Counted from the first letter of the stretch, positions 1 through 7,619 are shown. The stretch: DNA of 26,686 bases from CAZMUQ01 sp964569845 (GCA_964569845.1 CAZMUQ010000014.1:1-26686), one strand, 5' to 3'. Made by a program: numbers and translations. Notes: generated from the letters alone by a model not told the origin.

Positions 1-26
1 TACACCAACAAGAATTTATAATGTAA

Positions 27-151
27 CAGGCTGTTGAAAAATTCTAGGGGCAACCTCATAGCAAAACTCAAAGTTGCCTTAACCAGCATACCCAACCAAC
101 CCCAAAAAAGAATAGACCAAACAAGATCCTAAGAATTTTTCGACAGCCTTG
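27..151. mobile_element. MITE-like inverted-repeat element, 125 bp
   Basis: The left end reads CAGGCTGTTGAAAAATTCT and the right end, reverse-complemented, reads CAAGGCTGTCGAAAAATTCT, so the ends are near-perfect inverted repeats with one substitution and one single-base indel. The flanks are ATGTAA on both sides (21-26 and 152-157), which fits a 6-bp target duplication. The 80-odd bp between the ends have no coding capacity but hold a small stem (GGCAAC at 49-54 with GTTGCC at 73-78). The size, inverted repeats and duplication are those of a non-autonomous miniature element moved by a transposase encoded elsewhere. The family is not identified. Confidence 0.6.
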
Positions 152-227
152 ATGTAAATAAAAAGAGCTGGATAGCTGAGAAAACCACCTAACTTATCTA
201 GAAGTTCTTAGTTTAGAATATTTAATA

Positions 228-234
228 GGGGAGG
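228..234 (+). promoter_or_regulatory. Shine-Dalgarno of the nitroreductase gene
   Basis: GGGGAGG lies six bases before the ATG at 241 and supports that start. An AT-rich GAATATTTAA just upstream (216-225) may be part of the promoter. Confidence 0.5.
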
Positions 235-240
235 ATAGAT

Positions 241-792
241 ATGGAGTTGATGGAGGCAATTAAAGGTAGGAGAAGTATCAGAAGTTTTAAGGAGCAAAAT
301 ATTGAAGATGAAAAATTAAAAGAAATTTTTGAAGCTGCACGCTGGGCACCTTCATGGGCAAATACTCAATGCTGGGAATTTATAGTAGTTAAAAATCCTG
401 AAACAAAGAAGAAACTTTCTGAGACTCTTACACCAAATAATCCTGCAACAAAAGCTGTTGCTTCAGCACCAGTTGTAATTGTTGCATGTGGACGTAAAGG
501 AGTAGCTGGATTTTATAAAGGAAATGCTGTAACTGATAAAGGTGATTGGCTTATGTATGATGTAGCTTCAGCAGTTCAAAATATGTGTCTTACAATCCAT
601 AACCTAGGTTTAGGAACAGTTATTGTTGGAGCATTTAATGCAAAAAAAGTTGCAGAAATCTTAGAAGTACCTGAAAATGTTGAAGTTGTTACTATACTAC
701 CAGTAGGTTATCCTGAAAAGATTCCAAACCCACCACCAAGAAGAAGTATTGAAGACTTTGTTTCCTACGAGAGTTATGGAAAGAAAACGTAG
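241..792 (+). CDS. Nitroreductase family FMN-dependent oxidoreductase
   Basis: A 183-residue single-domain protein of the nitroreductase fold, using FMN and NAD(P)H to reduce small electrophilic substrates in the cytoplasm. The substrate cannot be told from the sequence. Visible family signatures are the N-terminal RRSIRSF motif (residues 10-16), which contacts the FMN phosphate, the APSWANTQCWEFIVV segment (about 36-50), and SAVQNMCLTIHNLGLGTVIVG (about 110-130), where the usual catalytic-pocket helix lies. The C-terminal segment VGYPEKIPNPPPRRSIEDFV is typical of short archaeal and bacterial members. A strong Shine-Dalgarno fixes the ATG start. The last three codons (AAA ACG TAG) are exactly the sequence duplicated by insertion of the downstream TnpB element, so the gene ends at the insertion point without being truncated. 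Confidence 0.9.
   Translation: MELMEAIKGRRSIRSFKEQNIEDEKLKEIFEAARWAPSWANTQCWEFIVVKNPETKKKLSETLTPNNPATKAVASAPVVIVACGRKGVAGFYKGNAVTDKGDWLMYDVASAVQNMCLTIHNLGLGTVIVGAFNAKKVAEILEVPENVEVVTILPVGYPEKIPNPPPRRSIEDFVSYESYGKKT
784..792. repeat. Target-site duplication, left copy
   Basis: AAAACGTAG occurs here and again at 2057-2065, immediately outside the terminal inverted repeats of the TnpB element. One unmatched G (793) separates this copy from the repeat. A 9-bp direct repeat abutting an inverted-repeat pair is the footprint of a cut-and-paste or replicative DDE-type insertion. Confidence 0.75.
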
Positions 793-793
793 G

Positions 794-814
794 GTTCTGT
801 TAAGTTTTTGATGA
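794..814 (+). repeat. Terminal inverted repeat, left
   Basis: 21 bp that match the reverse complement of 2036-2056 without mismatch. Its inner part also forms a local hairpin: GTTAAG (799-804) pairs with CTTAAC (815-820) around a ten-base loop. This end is downstream of tnpB. Confidence 0.8.
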
Positions 815-930
815 CTTAACTTCTCCCACATCGCTTCTTGGGTTTGCATCTGCTTCGGGGGCGTTCAGGGTGGAACCAACATCCTACATCTTACCCACTA
901 ACTTTAAACCTTTTTTAGCTATATTCCATG
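794..930 (-). ncRNA. Candidate omega RNA (TnpB guide RNA scaffold)
   Basis: In known TnpB elements the guide RNA overlaps the 3' end of tnpB and runs past the element end. Here the minus strand downstream of the stop (884) contains GAACGCCCCCGAAGC, followed by a hairpin, CCCA(839-842)/TGGG(825-828), then GAAGTTAAGTC. This resembles the right-end scaffolds of archaeal IS605/IS1341 elements. The exact 5' limit is not visible. If the scaffold ends near 815, the guide segment would be the terminal inverted repeat itself. Confidence 0.4.
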
Positions 931-1993
931 AAGCCAACAAGTCTCTATCCATCAAGCCGTGTTCTGGACATTCCAACCCCTCATAGGTTTTCTGCCTAAG
1001 CCTTCTATCGCATATTGGGCATTTGGAGGATGTTCCTTTGGCTGAAACTAGTAGGCTTCTTAGCCCCTTCAACAAAGCCTTATAGCCTAAAACGAACTGT
1101 TGCTTTCTATAAGCCCATAAGTGAACCTTTTCCACGTCATTACCGATCCTTAAGCCCTTTAGGTTTTCCATGCTTAAAAAGGCTTGAAACTTCTCAGCCA
1201 AACCAACTATCCTATTGGCTATTAAGTGGATTTCGGCTAAGCACCTTGAATGTTGCCTAAACCCATGCCTACTAATAGCTTTCTTGATCCCCTCAACAAA
1301 TCTCCATGATTTACCGTACCTTCTCTGGATTCCTTCTTGGAAGATTTTATGGGTTAAAGCTTTAACCAAGCCTTTGAAAGGAAGTTTCTCCTGATGCAAG
1401 ACTTTGCCTTTGAAATCTAGGACTGTTATGGCTAGATTTTTAAGGTTCAAGTCTATCCCCATTACAGCCTTAGGCTTGGCTACTTTCACGAGCTTCTCAA
1501 AAACGATGTTCATCCACAGCTTTCCACGTCTAAGATGTAGGGTAGCCTCTTTAGGATTCCAGCCATTCTTAAATTTCTCAAGGTAGCTGCTAGCATTTAT
1601 CTGATACTCTAAGCCCAGAATGCTGATGCTTCTATTTTCTAAGCTCAACCTATACATTCGTTTGTGGAGTAGAGCAAAGAACTTCTTGATCGTTGGCTTA
1701 CTTCCACTATTAGACCTAGCAGATTTGACAATTCCAAGTGCCTTTGAGTAGAATGTAGGTATCAGGATTGCTGGAACATTAGGATAAAGCTTCCTCAGTT
1801 CCTTGTAAGCCAGCTTATGTAGCTGGTTTCTAGTCTTAACGTTGTATTGCCAAGCCACATCCACCATATACTGTAGGATATTCTGGGAAGCTTTGCACAA
1901 CAACTCCAAAGGGCGGGTTTCTCCATTCCCGTCATCCAGTCTAAGACGACAAGTCAACCTGACAGGAATTAACGGGGTCATCAACCCGCCCAT
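884..1993 (-). CDS. tnpB: TnpB, RNA-guided RuvC-type nuclease (IS200/IS605-like OrfB)
   Basis: 369 residues, full length for TnpB. The RuvC catalytic triad is present: Asp181 in GIDLNLKNLAITV, Glu276 in FLSMENLKG, and Asp349 in LMDRDLLASWNIAKKG. Between the last two lies the zinc ribbon CPIC (325-328) and CPEH (342-345), with His in place of the usual final Cys. TnpB proteins are programmable DNA nucleases guided by an omega RNA transcribed from the element's 3' end; they favour element retention rather than transposing DNA themselves. All catalytic residues are present, so it is probably active. Start: ATG at 1993; an internal ATG four codons later (codon 5), preceded by GGCGGG, is also possible. 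No TnpA accompanies it. It is surrounded by terminal inverted repeats, which is atypical. Confidence 0.9.
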   Translation of the reverse strand: MGGLMTPLIPVRLTCRLRLDDGNGETRPLELLCKASQNILQYMVDVAWQYNVKTRNQLHKLAYKELRKLYPNVPAILIPTFYSKALGIVKSARSNSGSKPTIKKFFALLHKRMYRLSLENRSISILGLEYQINASSYLEKFKNGWNPKEATLHLRRGKLWMNIVFEKLVKVAKPKAVMGIDLNLKNLAITVLDFKGKVLHQEKLPFKGLVKALTHKIFQEGIQRRYGKSWRFVEGIKKAISRHGFRQHSRCLAEIHLIANRIVGLAEKFQAFLSMENLKGLRIGNDVEKVHLWAYRKQQFVLGYKALLKGLRSLLVSAKGTSSKCPICDRRLRQKTYEGLECPEHGLMDRDLLASWNIAKKGLKLVGKM

Positions 1994-2035
1994 AAAACTA
2001 AAACAATGGGCATTATTAAAGGTTTAGTTCCTCAA

Positions 2036-2056
2036 TCATCAAAAACTTAACAGAAC
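2036..2056 (-). repeat. Terminal inverted repeat, right
   Basis: 21 bp identical to the reverse complement of 794-814. Read on the minus strand it contains TTTTTGAT followed by GATTGAGGAAC. TTGAT is the target-adjacent motif known for ISDra2 TnpB, so the internal boundary of a TnpB unit could lie just after it. This end is upstream of tnpB. Confidence 0.8.
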
Positions 2057-2065
2057 AAAACGTAG
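2057..2065. repeat. Target-site duplication, right copy
   Basis: AAAACGTAG directly follows the right terminal inverted repeat and equals 784-792. About 60 bp of AT-rich DNA with no gene separates it from the polymerase stop codon. Confidence 0.75.
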
Positions 2066-2124
2066 AAACCTTGTTTAACCTGCAACTTCACAAACTTTAA
2101 TTTTTAAATTTAAAATGTTAAAAA

Positions 2125-4479
2125 TTACCCAAAAAACTTTGAGAGATCTTTAATTTTTGATGGTTTTAAACTTCCCAATCTTGCTCTTGAAATTCCAAAT
2201 ATTTCTAAAACTCTTAAAGCTGCAGGAATTATTTGGTTTTCAATGTAATATGAAATGTCAATATCTTTAGGGTTAACCATAAAATATGGATAAGCTCTTT
2301 CATAGAGTTTGCCTAAACCTTTAACAATAATGTATCCAACCTTATCTCCAACAGTAAGATTCCAGCCGCTTTTAAGCATTCTTTTTGCAGCTTCAACATG
2401 AGGAGCTTTAACCTGGTATTCATTAAGAGGCTTAGTTATAGTTTTCCAGATTATAAACGGCTCAATATTGCTTACCAAATCTTCTTTCAACTTTTCAACG
2501 TACTCTCTAACCATGTCAGCAGCTCTATTTGGATTATTTTCCTTTAAAATAATTTCTAAAACTTTCTCCTGAATTTCTTTTGCAGCCTCACACCAATCCC
2601 CCCTAGCAACCTCAAGCCCAACAATTTCGATTCTCCCATCTGGAAGAAGACCTGCATACCTTTTTTTAGCCTCAGTAAAAAGTAACCGCCTATAGATAGT
2701 ATCAGGTCTGATTTCAAGCCCCGTTCTTTCTTTAACCTCATTTAAAAAATCATTCACCTTTGATTTATCATACTTAACAAAAACGCTGTCTGTATCCCCA
2801 TAAACAACTTCTAATCCATGTTTTTTTGCAATACTTATTGCTTCACCTATAGTTTTCCTACCCCATGCTGCTGTAGCCTCAGCAACTTCATTAACATACC
2901 ATCTTGCACCTCTCCAACCACAATAACCATAAGTAGCATTTGTAATAACCTTAATACCACGCTGTCTAGCATCTAAAACCTTGTAAAGAGGGTCACTATA
3001 ACTTAACTTTTTAAGTTTCTCTTGAATTCCTCTTCTTGCATCCATAAGCTCTAAGAGTACCTGCTTATAAAAGCCTGGAGGATTAGCTTTAAACTTATGG
3101 TTTACTTCAGGAGCTATGTAAACTTCACCTTCAAATTTTTCATCCGGCCTTACATAAGTATCTGGAGATAAATTATACTTTACCATTAAATTTGGATACA
3201 TTGAACTAAAATCAAAAACAGCAATATTTTCATGAATTCCAGGTTTAGGTTCAAGAACCATACCGCCCTTATAGGTATAATACTCCTGTTCAACCCTTTT
3301 AGGTATAAGCTCATTGTAGATGAAGGCTTTACGTATAAGGTACCAATCAACTCTAAAACCAACAGCAGCAGAAAAAACGTAGTCAGCAGGAATACCTACA
3401 AGATTTGAAAGCTGAAAAACATAATCAAGCATACTATCAGAAATTCTTTTAACAAGTATTGCACAATACTCACAAAACTTTACAACCTTTTCTTTTTCAC
3501 TAACCCAACATTTATGAATATCAGTTTCCCTAAGTTTTACAACTTCCAAGTTTTTATGAACACCTAAATATTCCGCAAAATTTTCAAGAGTTTTAACTTT
3601 AACTTCAGGAATATCTTCAACAATGTCATATAAATCAACATGCAATCTCCCAGTAATAGAAATATGGCCATAAACACTTTGATGAGGTTCACCATCTACT
3701 CTATCAATTAAAAAATCTACTCCAAGCTTTTTTGAACGTTGCAAAAGATATGGAATATGAATCCTGTTTGAATTATAACCTACAATGAGGTCGGGGTTGT
3801 ACTGCTGAATATAGCTTATAAACTCTTTAAGAAGGCCACAATCATCACCATTAACAGCTTTGAAAATACGTTTCTCATCATCACTTGTAATAGTTGAAAT
3901 AGTAAGAACAGGGTCCCTTTCAGGATGTGGAGATCCTATATCTGTATGGTATACTGGATAGAAAATTAGGGTACGCAATTTAGGTGGTTCAAATTTTTCG
4001 TAAAAGTTAGGTTTTGACTTTGCAAAGTATATTTTTTCAACTTTAACTTTTAAAGGCTTTTTTACTTCTTCAACTTCTATACTATGCCACCCGCAAGGTT
4101 TAATATCGTACTCTATAAGGTAAAGAGAGGAGGGCCGAATATCATCATGTAAAACTTCCTTAACTAATGGATTTTTAGAGGCTTCATCAGCAATTTTTTT
4201 AAGTTTTTCAACATCTCTAGTTGAAATTTTTATTGCCTTTACAGGAAAACCAAAATACTTCTTGTCTTCAACTTTAACTTCATCTACACCTAAACCTTTA
4301 ACCCACTTAACAATCTCAGAAGTTTTATTGTTTTTTGGTAGGAGGTAAATACTAGGCTTAAAATTCCTATCAATAATTAGAATACGCCTACCAGCTTCAT
4401 CTATACCCCAAATCCATATCTCAACCTGACCTTCAACAACCTCTTGATTAATATCAAGGAACCAAAAATTAACCTTCAA
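2125..4479 (-). CDS. polB: B-family DNA polymerase lacking 3'-5' exonuclease residues
   Basis: 784 residues, the length of archaeal replicative PolB enzymes. Polymerase motifs are intact: motif A FDFSSMYPN (Asp423), motif B KVITNATYGYCG (510-521), motif C YGDTDS (Asp562, Asp564). The exonuclease domain is recognisable by alignment with family sequences but its carboxylates are gone: Exo I FDIE is FYPV (173-176), Exo II NxxxFD is NSNRIH (His241), and Exo III YxxxD reads FCEYC (335-339). It should therefore polymerise DNA without proofreading. This is the reverse of crenarchaeal PolB2/Dpo2, whose polymerase site is degenerate. The start is TTG, four bases after AGGAG (4485-4489). It lies about 40 bp downstream of the rimI-like gene and is probably cotranscribed with it. 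It may be an accessory or translesion polymerase in a genome with another proofreading enzyme. Confidence 0.93.
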   Translation of the reverse strand: MKVNFWFLDINQEVVEGQVEIWIWGIDEAGRRILIIDRNFKPSIYLLPKNNKTSEIVKWVKGLGVDEVKVEDKKYFGFPVKAIKISTRDVEKLKKIADEASKNPLVKEVLHDDIRPSSLYLIEYDIKPCGWHSIEVEEVKKPLKVKVEKIYFAKSKPNFYEKFEPPKLRTLIFYPVYHTDIGSPHPERDPVLTISTITSDDEKRIFKAVNGDDCGLLKEFISYIQQYNPDLIVGYNSNRIHIPYLLQRSKKLGVDFLIDRVDGEPHQSVYGHISITGRLHVDLYDIVEDIPEVKVKTLENFAEYLGVHKNLEVVKLRETDIHKCWVSEKEKVVKFCEYCAILVKRISDSMLDYVFQLSNLVGIPADYVFSAAVGFRVDWYLIRKAFIYNELIPKRVEQEYYTYKGGMVLEPKPGIHENIAVFDFSSMYPNLMVKYNLSPDTYVRPDEKFEGEVYIAPEVNHKFKANPPGFYKQVLLELMDARRGIQEKLKKLSYSDPLYKVLDARQRGIKVITNATYGYCGWRGARWYVNEVAEATAAWGRKTIGEAISIAKKHGLEVVYGDTDSVFVKYDKSKVNDFLNEVKERTGLEIRPDTIYRRLLFTEAKKRYAGLLPDGRIEIVGLEVARGDWCEAAKEIQEKVLEIILKENNPNRAADMVREYVEKLKEDLVSNIEPFIIWKTITKPLNEYQVKAPHVEAAKRMLKSGWNLTVGDKVGYIIVKGLGKLYERAYPYFMVNPKDIDISYYIENQIIPAALRVLEIFGISRARLGSLKPSKIKDLSKFFG

Positions 4480-4521
4480 TGTTACTCCTAAGGGAAATTT
4501 TTATTGGTAACTAATAAGCAT

Positions 4522-4980
4522 TTAAGCAAGTTTAAGCTTCATAATTATGGCATCTTCACCATCCTCATAATATTCTGGTATTCTACCCGAATACTTAAAC
4601 CCAAATTTTTCATATAATCTTCTAGCAGCAATATTACTTTTCCTAACTTCAAGCTTAACCTCAACAAAACCTTTACTTTTCAATTTTTCTAAAAGTATTT
4701 TTAATAAAGCATCTCCAACATGTTTTCTCCTGTACTTAGGGTGAACTGCTATTGAAACAATAGTTGCTGAAGAAAAATTCTCAAAAATTGACGAAACGTA
4801 ACCAACAATATTCCCATTTAAAACTGCTACAAGAAACTCTCCAAAATTAAGAGTTACTAAGGTTTTAAGCAAGCTTAGTGGGTAAGGATTAGAAAATGAT
4901 GATTTCTCTATGTACTCTAATTTTGGTAAATCTTCTAAGGATGCAGGTCTAATCTTAATTTTTTGAAGCAACTTCCCCAT
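4522..4980 (-). CDS. RimI-like GNAT N-acetyltransferase
   Basis: 152 residues, one GNAT domain. The acetyl-CoA binding motif A is IVSIAVHPKYRRKHVGDALL (about 74-93), followed by ARRLYEKFGFKYSGRIPEYYEDGEDAIIMKLKL, the C-terminal pattern typical of RimI/ArdA-type protein N-alpha acetyltransferases. Archaeal relatives acetylate protein N-termini with broad specificity. ATG start at 4980; it is divergently arranged with the Pelota gene (67 bp between them, which must hold both promoters) and followed by polB. Membership in the RimI branch is by motif and length only. Confidence 0.85.
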   Translation of the reverse strand: MGKLLQKIKIRPASLEDLPKLEYIEKSSFSNPYPLSLLKTLVTLNFGEFLVAVLNGNIVGYVSSIFENFSSATIVSIAVHPKYRRKHVGDALLKILLEKLKSKGFVEVKLEVRKSNIAARRLYEKFGFKYSGRIPEYYEDGEDAIIMKLKLA

Positions 4981-5047
4981 AAACCTTAATATGGATTATT
5001 GCTTAAGCTTTTCATAAACTTTAACTAAAAACTGTAAGGTTCTCAAT

Positions 5048-6124
5048 ATGAGAATTATTGAACTTGACCAAAAAAAGGAATTTTTTAATGTAGTAGTGGA
5101 AAATTTAGATGATTTATGGCATATCTACAATTTAATTTCTAAGGATGATATTGTTTATGCAAAAACAACACGCGAAATTAAGGTTAGAAGTGAAGCTGGT
5201 AGACCTGTTAAGGGTAGAAGAGTTCTTTTAACTTTAGGCTTAAAAGTTGTAGAATTATTTTTTGATAAAAACTTAAATAGGGTTAGGATTAGGGGGGTAA
5301 TTGTTGATGCCCCTGAGAAATATGAGGAACTTTTAGGCTCATACCATACAATATCTATTCAACCAAACAGTACATTAAAAGTTTTTAAGCAAAAACTTAC
5401 AAACTCGGATATTAAAAGAATTAGGGAAGCATGCGAAGTTAAAACAAAACCAATAGTTGTTGTTTCCTTAGATGATGAGGAGGCATGCATTGCTGTTGTA
5501 AGAAGGTTTAAGGTTGATGTAAAATTTGAGCAAAGAATTAAACTTCCAGGAAAGCTTGAAGCTGAAAAAAGAGGAGAATCTTTAAAAGCATATTTTGCAG
5601 AGTTATCTAAAAATTTAGTGGAAATTTTTAAAGTTGAGGATGGATTTATTATTGTAGTAGGTCCTGGTTTTCTTAAAGATGATTTTTCAAAATATTTGAA
5701 GGAAAAGTTTGGGTTAAAAGTTTATGTTGGTTTTGCTAGCTCTGGAGGTTTATCAGGGGTAAATGAGGCTATACGCAGCGGCATCCTTTTAAATATAGTA
5801 AGAGAAAGTAGACTTCTTGAGGAAGCTCAACTTGTTGAAAAATTCCTTACAAAACTTGCACGAAATGAAGGTAAAGCAATTTATGGTATTGATGAAGTTG
5901 AAGCTGCTGCAGATGCTGGTGCAGTGGAGGAACTTTTAATTGTTGATGAGTGGCTAAGAAAAGCTTTAGATGAGGAAAGATTAAGAATTGAAAAAATAAT
6001 ACATACTGTTGAAAATAGAAGGGGAAAAGTCCACATTTTAAGTGGAACTAGTGAAGCAGGAGAAAAAGTGCTTTCTCTTGGGGGAATTATTGCAATGTTA
6101 AGATTTCCTTTTAAAAGGGAGTAA
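5048..6124 (+). CDS. pelA: Pelota (aPelota), ribosome rescue factor
   Basis: 358 residues, full length for archaeal Pelota (Dom34). It has the N-terminal Sm-like domain (residues 1 to about 130; begins MRIIELDQKKEFFNVVVENLDDLWHIYNLI in pieces typical of the family, with YAKTTREIKV and PVKGRRVLLTLGLKV), a central domain (about 131-265, KPIVVVSLDDEEACIAVV) and a C-terminal domain ending with HILSGTSEAGEKVLSLGGIIAMLRF. It lacks the GGQ peptide-release loop of aRF1, as expected for Pelota. It binds the empty A site of stalled ribosomes with a translational GTPase (aEF1A) and, with ABCE1, splits them. First gene of a plus-strand run with cutA and the site-2 protease. Confidence 0.95.
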   Translation: MRIIELDQKKEFFNVVVENLDDLWHIYNLISKDDIVYAKTTREIKVRSEAGRPVKGRRVLLTLGLKVVELFFDKNLNRVRIRGVIVDAPEKYEELLGSYHTISIQPNSTLKVFKQKLTNSDIKRIREACEVKTKPIVVVSLDDEEACIAVVRRFKVDVKFEQRIKLPGKLEAEKRGESLKAYFAELSKNLVEIFKVEDGFIIVVGPGFLKDDFSKYLKEKFGLKVYVGFASSGGLSGVNEAIRSGILLNIVRESRLLEEAQLVEKFLTKLARNEGKAIYGIDEVEAAADAGAVEELLIVDEWLRKALDEERLRIEKIIHTVENRRGKVHILSGTSEAGEKVLSLGGIIAMLRFPFKRE

Positions 6125-6147
6125 GTATAATCTTATTTTTGGTGCTT

Positions 6148-6486
6148 ATGAACTTTATTGTAGTATTTGCAACTACACCAACAAAGGAGGATGCTAAAAA
6201 AATCGCTAGAAAAATTGTAGATGAAGGTTTAGCTGCTTGTGTTTCAATCGTAGATGAGGTTAAATCTATTTTCTACTGGGAAGGAAAAATTGAAAAAGCT
6301 AAGGAAGCAATGCTTATCATAAAAACAAGAAATGAGAAATTTAATCAGCTTATGGACCATATAAAAAGTATTCACCCATACACTGTGCCAGAAATTTTAG
6401 CCATACCTATCCTAGCAGGAAATCCTGAATACCTTAAATGGGTTGAAGATTCTACTAGAAGAAAAGAAGAAAAAATTCAAAATTAG
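6148..6486 (+). CDS. cutA: CutA1-family divalent cation tolerance protein
   Basis: 112 residues from the ATG chosen here; upstream in-frame TTG and GTG codons (6139, 6142) are less likely because family proteins begin at the beta strand FIVVFATTP. Conserved features are GLAACVSIV, the SIFYWEGKIEKAKEAMLIIKT stretch (in two parts) and HPYTVPEILAIPI with GNPEYLKWV near the end. CutA is a ferredoxin-like trimer linked to copper tolerance in bacteria, but its role in archaea is not established. It starts 23 bp after the Pelota stop and is probably in the same transcript. Confidence 0.92.
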   Translation: MNFIVVFATTPTKEDAKKIARKIVDEGLAACVSIVDEVKSIFYWEGKIEKAKEAMLIIKTRNEKFNQLMDHIKSIHPYTVPEILAIPILAGNPEYLKWVEDSTRRKEEKIQN

Positions 6487-6503
6487 AGTGGAAGGAAGAA
6501 ATA

Positions 6504-7619
6504 ATGTTTAGTCTACAGGAAATACTCTTAATTTTAGCTTTTTTTCTAATATGGATTTTAGCCTACATTATTGGTGAAAGATTAAATTTAAGAAAACGTG
6601 GAATTAACATTAAACCTTTCTTTTTAATGATTAAAACTGAAAAAGTAGTTAAGCTTTTAGATTTTTTCTCTAGAAAGTTTGATAAAATACTTCCAGTTGT
6701 TACAAATATTTCAATTGTTCTTGCTTTTGGTATGATGATTTTTGGAGGTTACGCTTTATCTAAAAATCTTTATTTTTTCATTTATAAGGCTGAAGAAGCA
6801 TACCCTGTTTTTCCAGCAATTCCTGTTATAACAATCAGGGAAACTCTCCCATACTTTCTTATATCAGCAGCAATCATCATAATTGTTCATGAATTTGCCC
6901 ATGGAATTGTTGCAAGACATGAAAAAATAAGGATAAAATCTGCAGGAATTCTTCTTGTTACACTAATATTTGGAGGATTTGTTGAACCTGAAGAAGAAGA
7001 TTTTAAGAAAGTTTCTTTAGAGAAAAAGTTAAAGGTTTTAAGTGCAGGTTCTTCTGCAAATCTTGCTTTCGGCTTAATTATACTAATATTGCTTACAATG
7101 CTAGTTCACCCTACGGGAGTAGTTATCAGTGTTATTGAAGGTTTTCCGGCGGCAAAAGCTGGGCTTCAAACAGGTGATGTTATTATTGCTGTTAATGGTA
7201 CAAGAGTATCAAACGTTGAAGAATTTAGAAATTTTATGAGTAAAGTTAACGTAAATGATACACTTATCTTGGATGTAAAACTTCAAAATTCATCCTATAC
7301 AAGTGTAGTTGTTAAAACTGTTAGCAACCCTGAAAAACCTGGAAAACCTGTAATTGGAGTTTACATCTCAGATTATATTGAAGTTACACCTACATTTCTA
7401 ACTCTTTTCTGGATCCAATTTTGGTCTATAAATATTGCAATAGTGAACATGATACCAATCTACCCGCTTGATGGTGGAAACATTTTAGATTGCCTAGTTG
7501 AAAGATTTATTAAAAGAAATGTTAAGTTAATAAGGATAATCTTTTCAAGCATCTTTATCGGTTTACTTGCCTTAAACATTATATTAACCTTTATAAGGTT
7601 TGGCTTTATAACAATCTAG
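6504..7619 (+). CDS. Site-2 protease (M50) membrane metalloprotease with PDZ domain
   Basis: 371 residues with several hydrophobic segments (about 5-24, 66-86, 116-130, 147-160, 183-200, 300-320, 340-368). The zinc site HEFAH is at 129-133 inside a membrane segment, and the second motif NMIPIYPLDGG at 315-325 supplies the third ligand Asp. A PDZ-like domain (about 205-290, with GFPAAKAGLQTGDVIIAVNG) lies between them. Such proteases cleave transmembrane substrates within the membrane during regulated proteolysis. Its substrate is not indicated by the neighbours. It begins 17 bp after the cutA stop, so it is likely part of the Pelota operon. Confidence 0.93.
   Translation: MFSLQEILLILAFFLIWILAYIIGERLNLRKRGINIKPFFLMIKTEKVVKLLDFFSRKFDKILPVVTNISIVLAFGMMIFGGYALSKNLYFFIYKAEEAYPVFPAIPVITIRETLPYFLISAAIIIIVHEFAHGIVARHEKIRIKSAGILLVTLIFGGFVEPEEEDFKKVSLEKKLKVLSAGSSANLAFGLIILILLTMLVHPTGVVISVIEGFPAAKAGLQTGDVIIAVNGTRVSNVEEFRNFMSKVNVNDTLILDVKLQNSSYTSVVVKTVSNPEKPGKPVIGVYISDYIEVTPTFLTLFWIQFWSINIAIVNMIPIYPLDGGNILDCLVERFIKRNVKLIRIIFSSIFIGLLALNIILTFIRFGFITI

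Larger units (their letters stand above)
793..2056 (-). mobile_element. TnpB-carrying insertion element with terminal inverted repeats
   Basis: A 1.26-kb unit whose only gene is tnpB on the minus strand. Perfect 21-bp inverted repeats lie at 794-814 and 2036-2056, and AAAACGTAG is duplicated outside them (784-792, 2057-2065). The repeats begin GTTCTGTTAAG, which recalls IS6/IS26-family ends (GGTTCTGTTGCAAAG in IS257/IS431, from memory). No DDE or Y1/serine transposase is present. Known IS200/IS605, IS1341 and IS607 elements lack terminal inverted repeats and target duplications, so this is either a TnpB unit mobilised by a transposase acting in trans on its TIRs, or a TnpB element nested in a TIR element. 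The DNA looks richer in G+C than its surroundings, consistent with transfer. It sits between the 3' ends of two convergent genes. Confidence 0.75.

Noticed and set aside
149..185. TGATGTAAA followed by GCTGAG, resembling C/D-box RNA elements
   Set aside because: The C box is a poor match, there is no second C'/D' pair, and one end overlaps the MITE boundary.
1015..1260. Plus-strand open frames inside the TnpB gene
   Set aside because: They are complements of tnpB codons with no recognisable protein features; tnpB itself has intact catalytic motifs.
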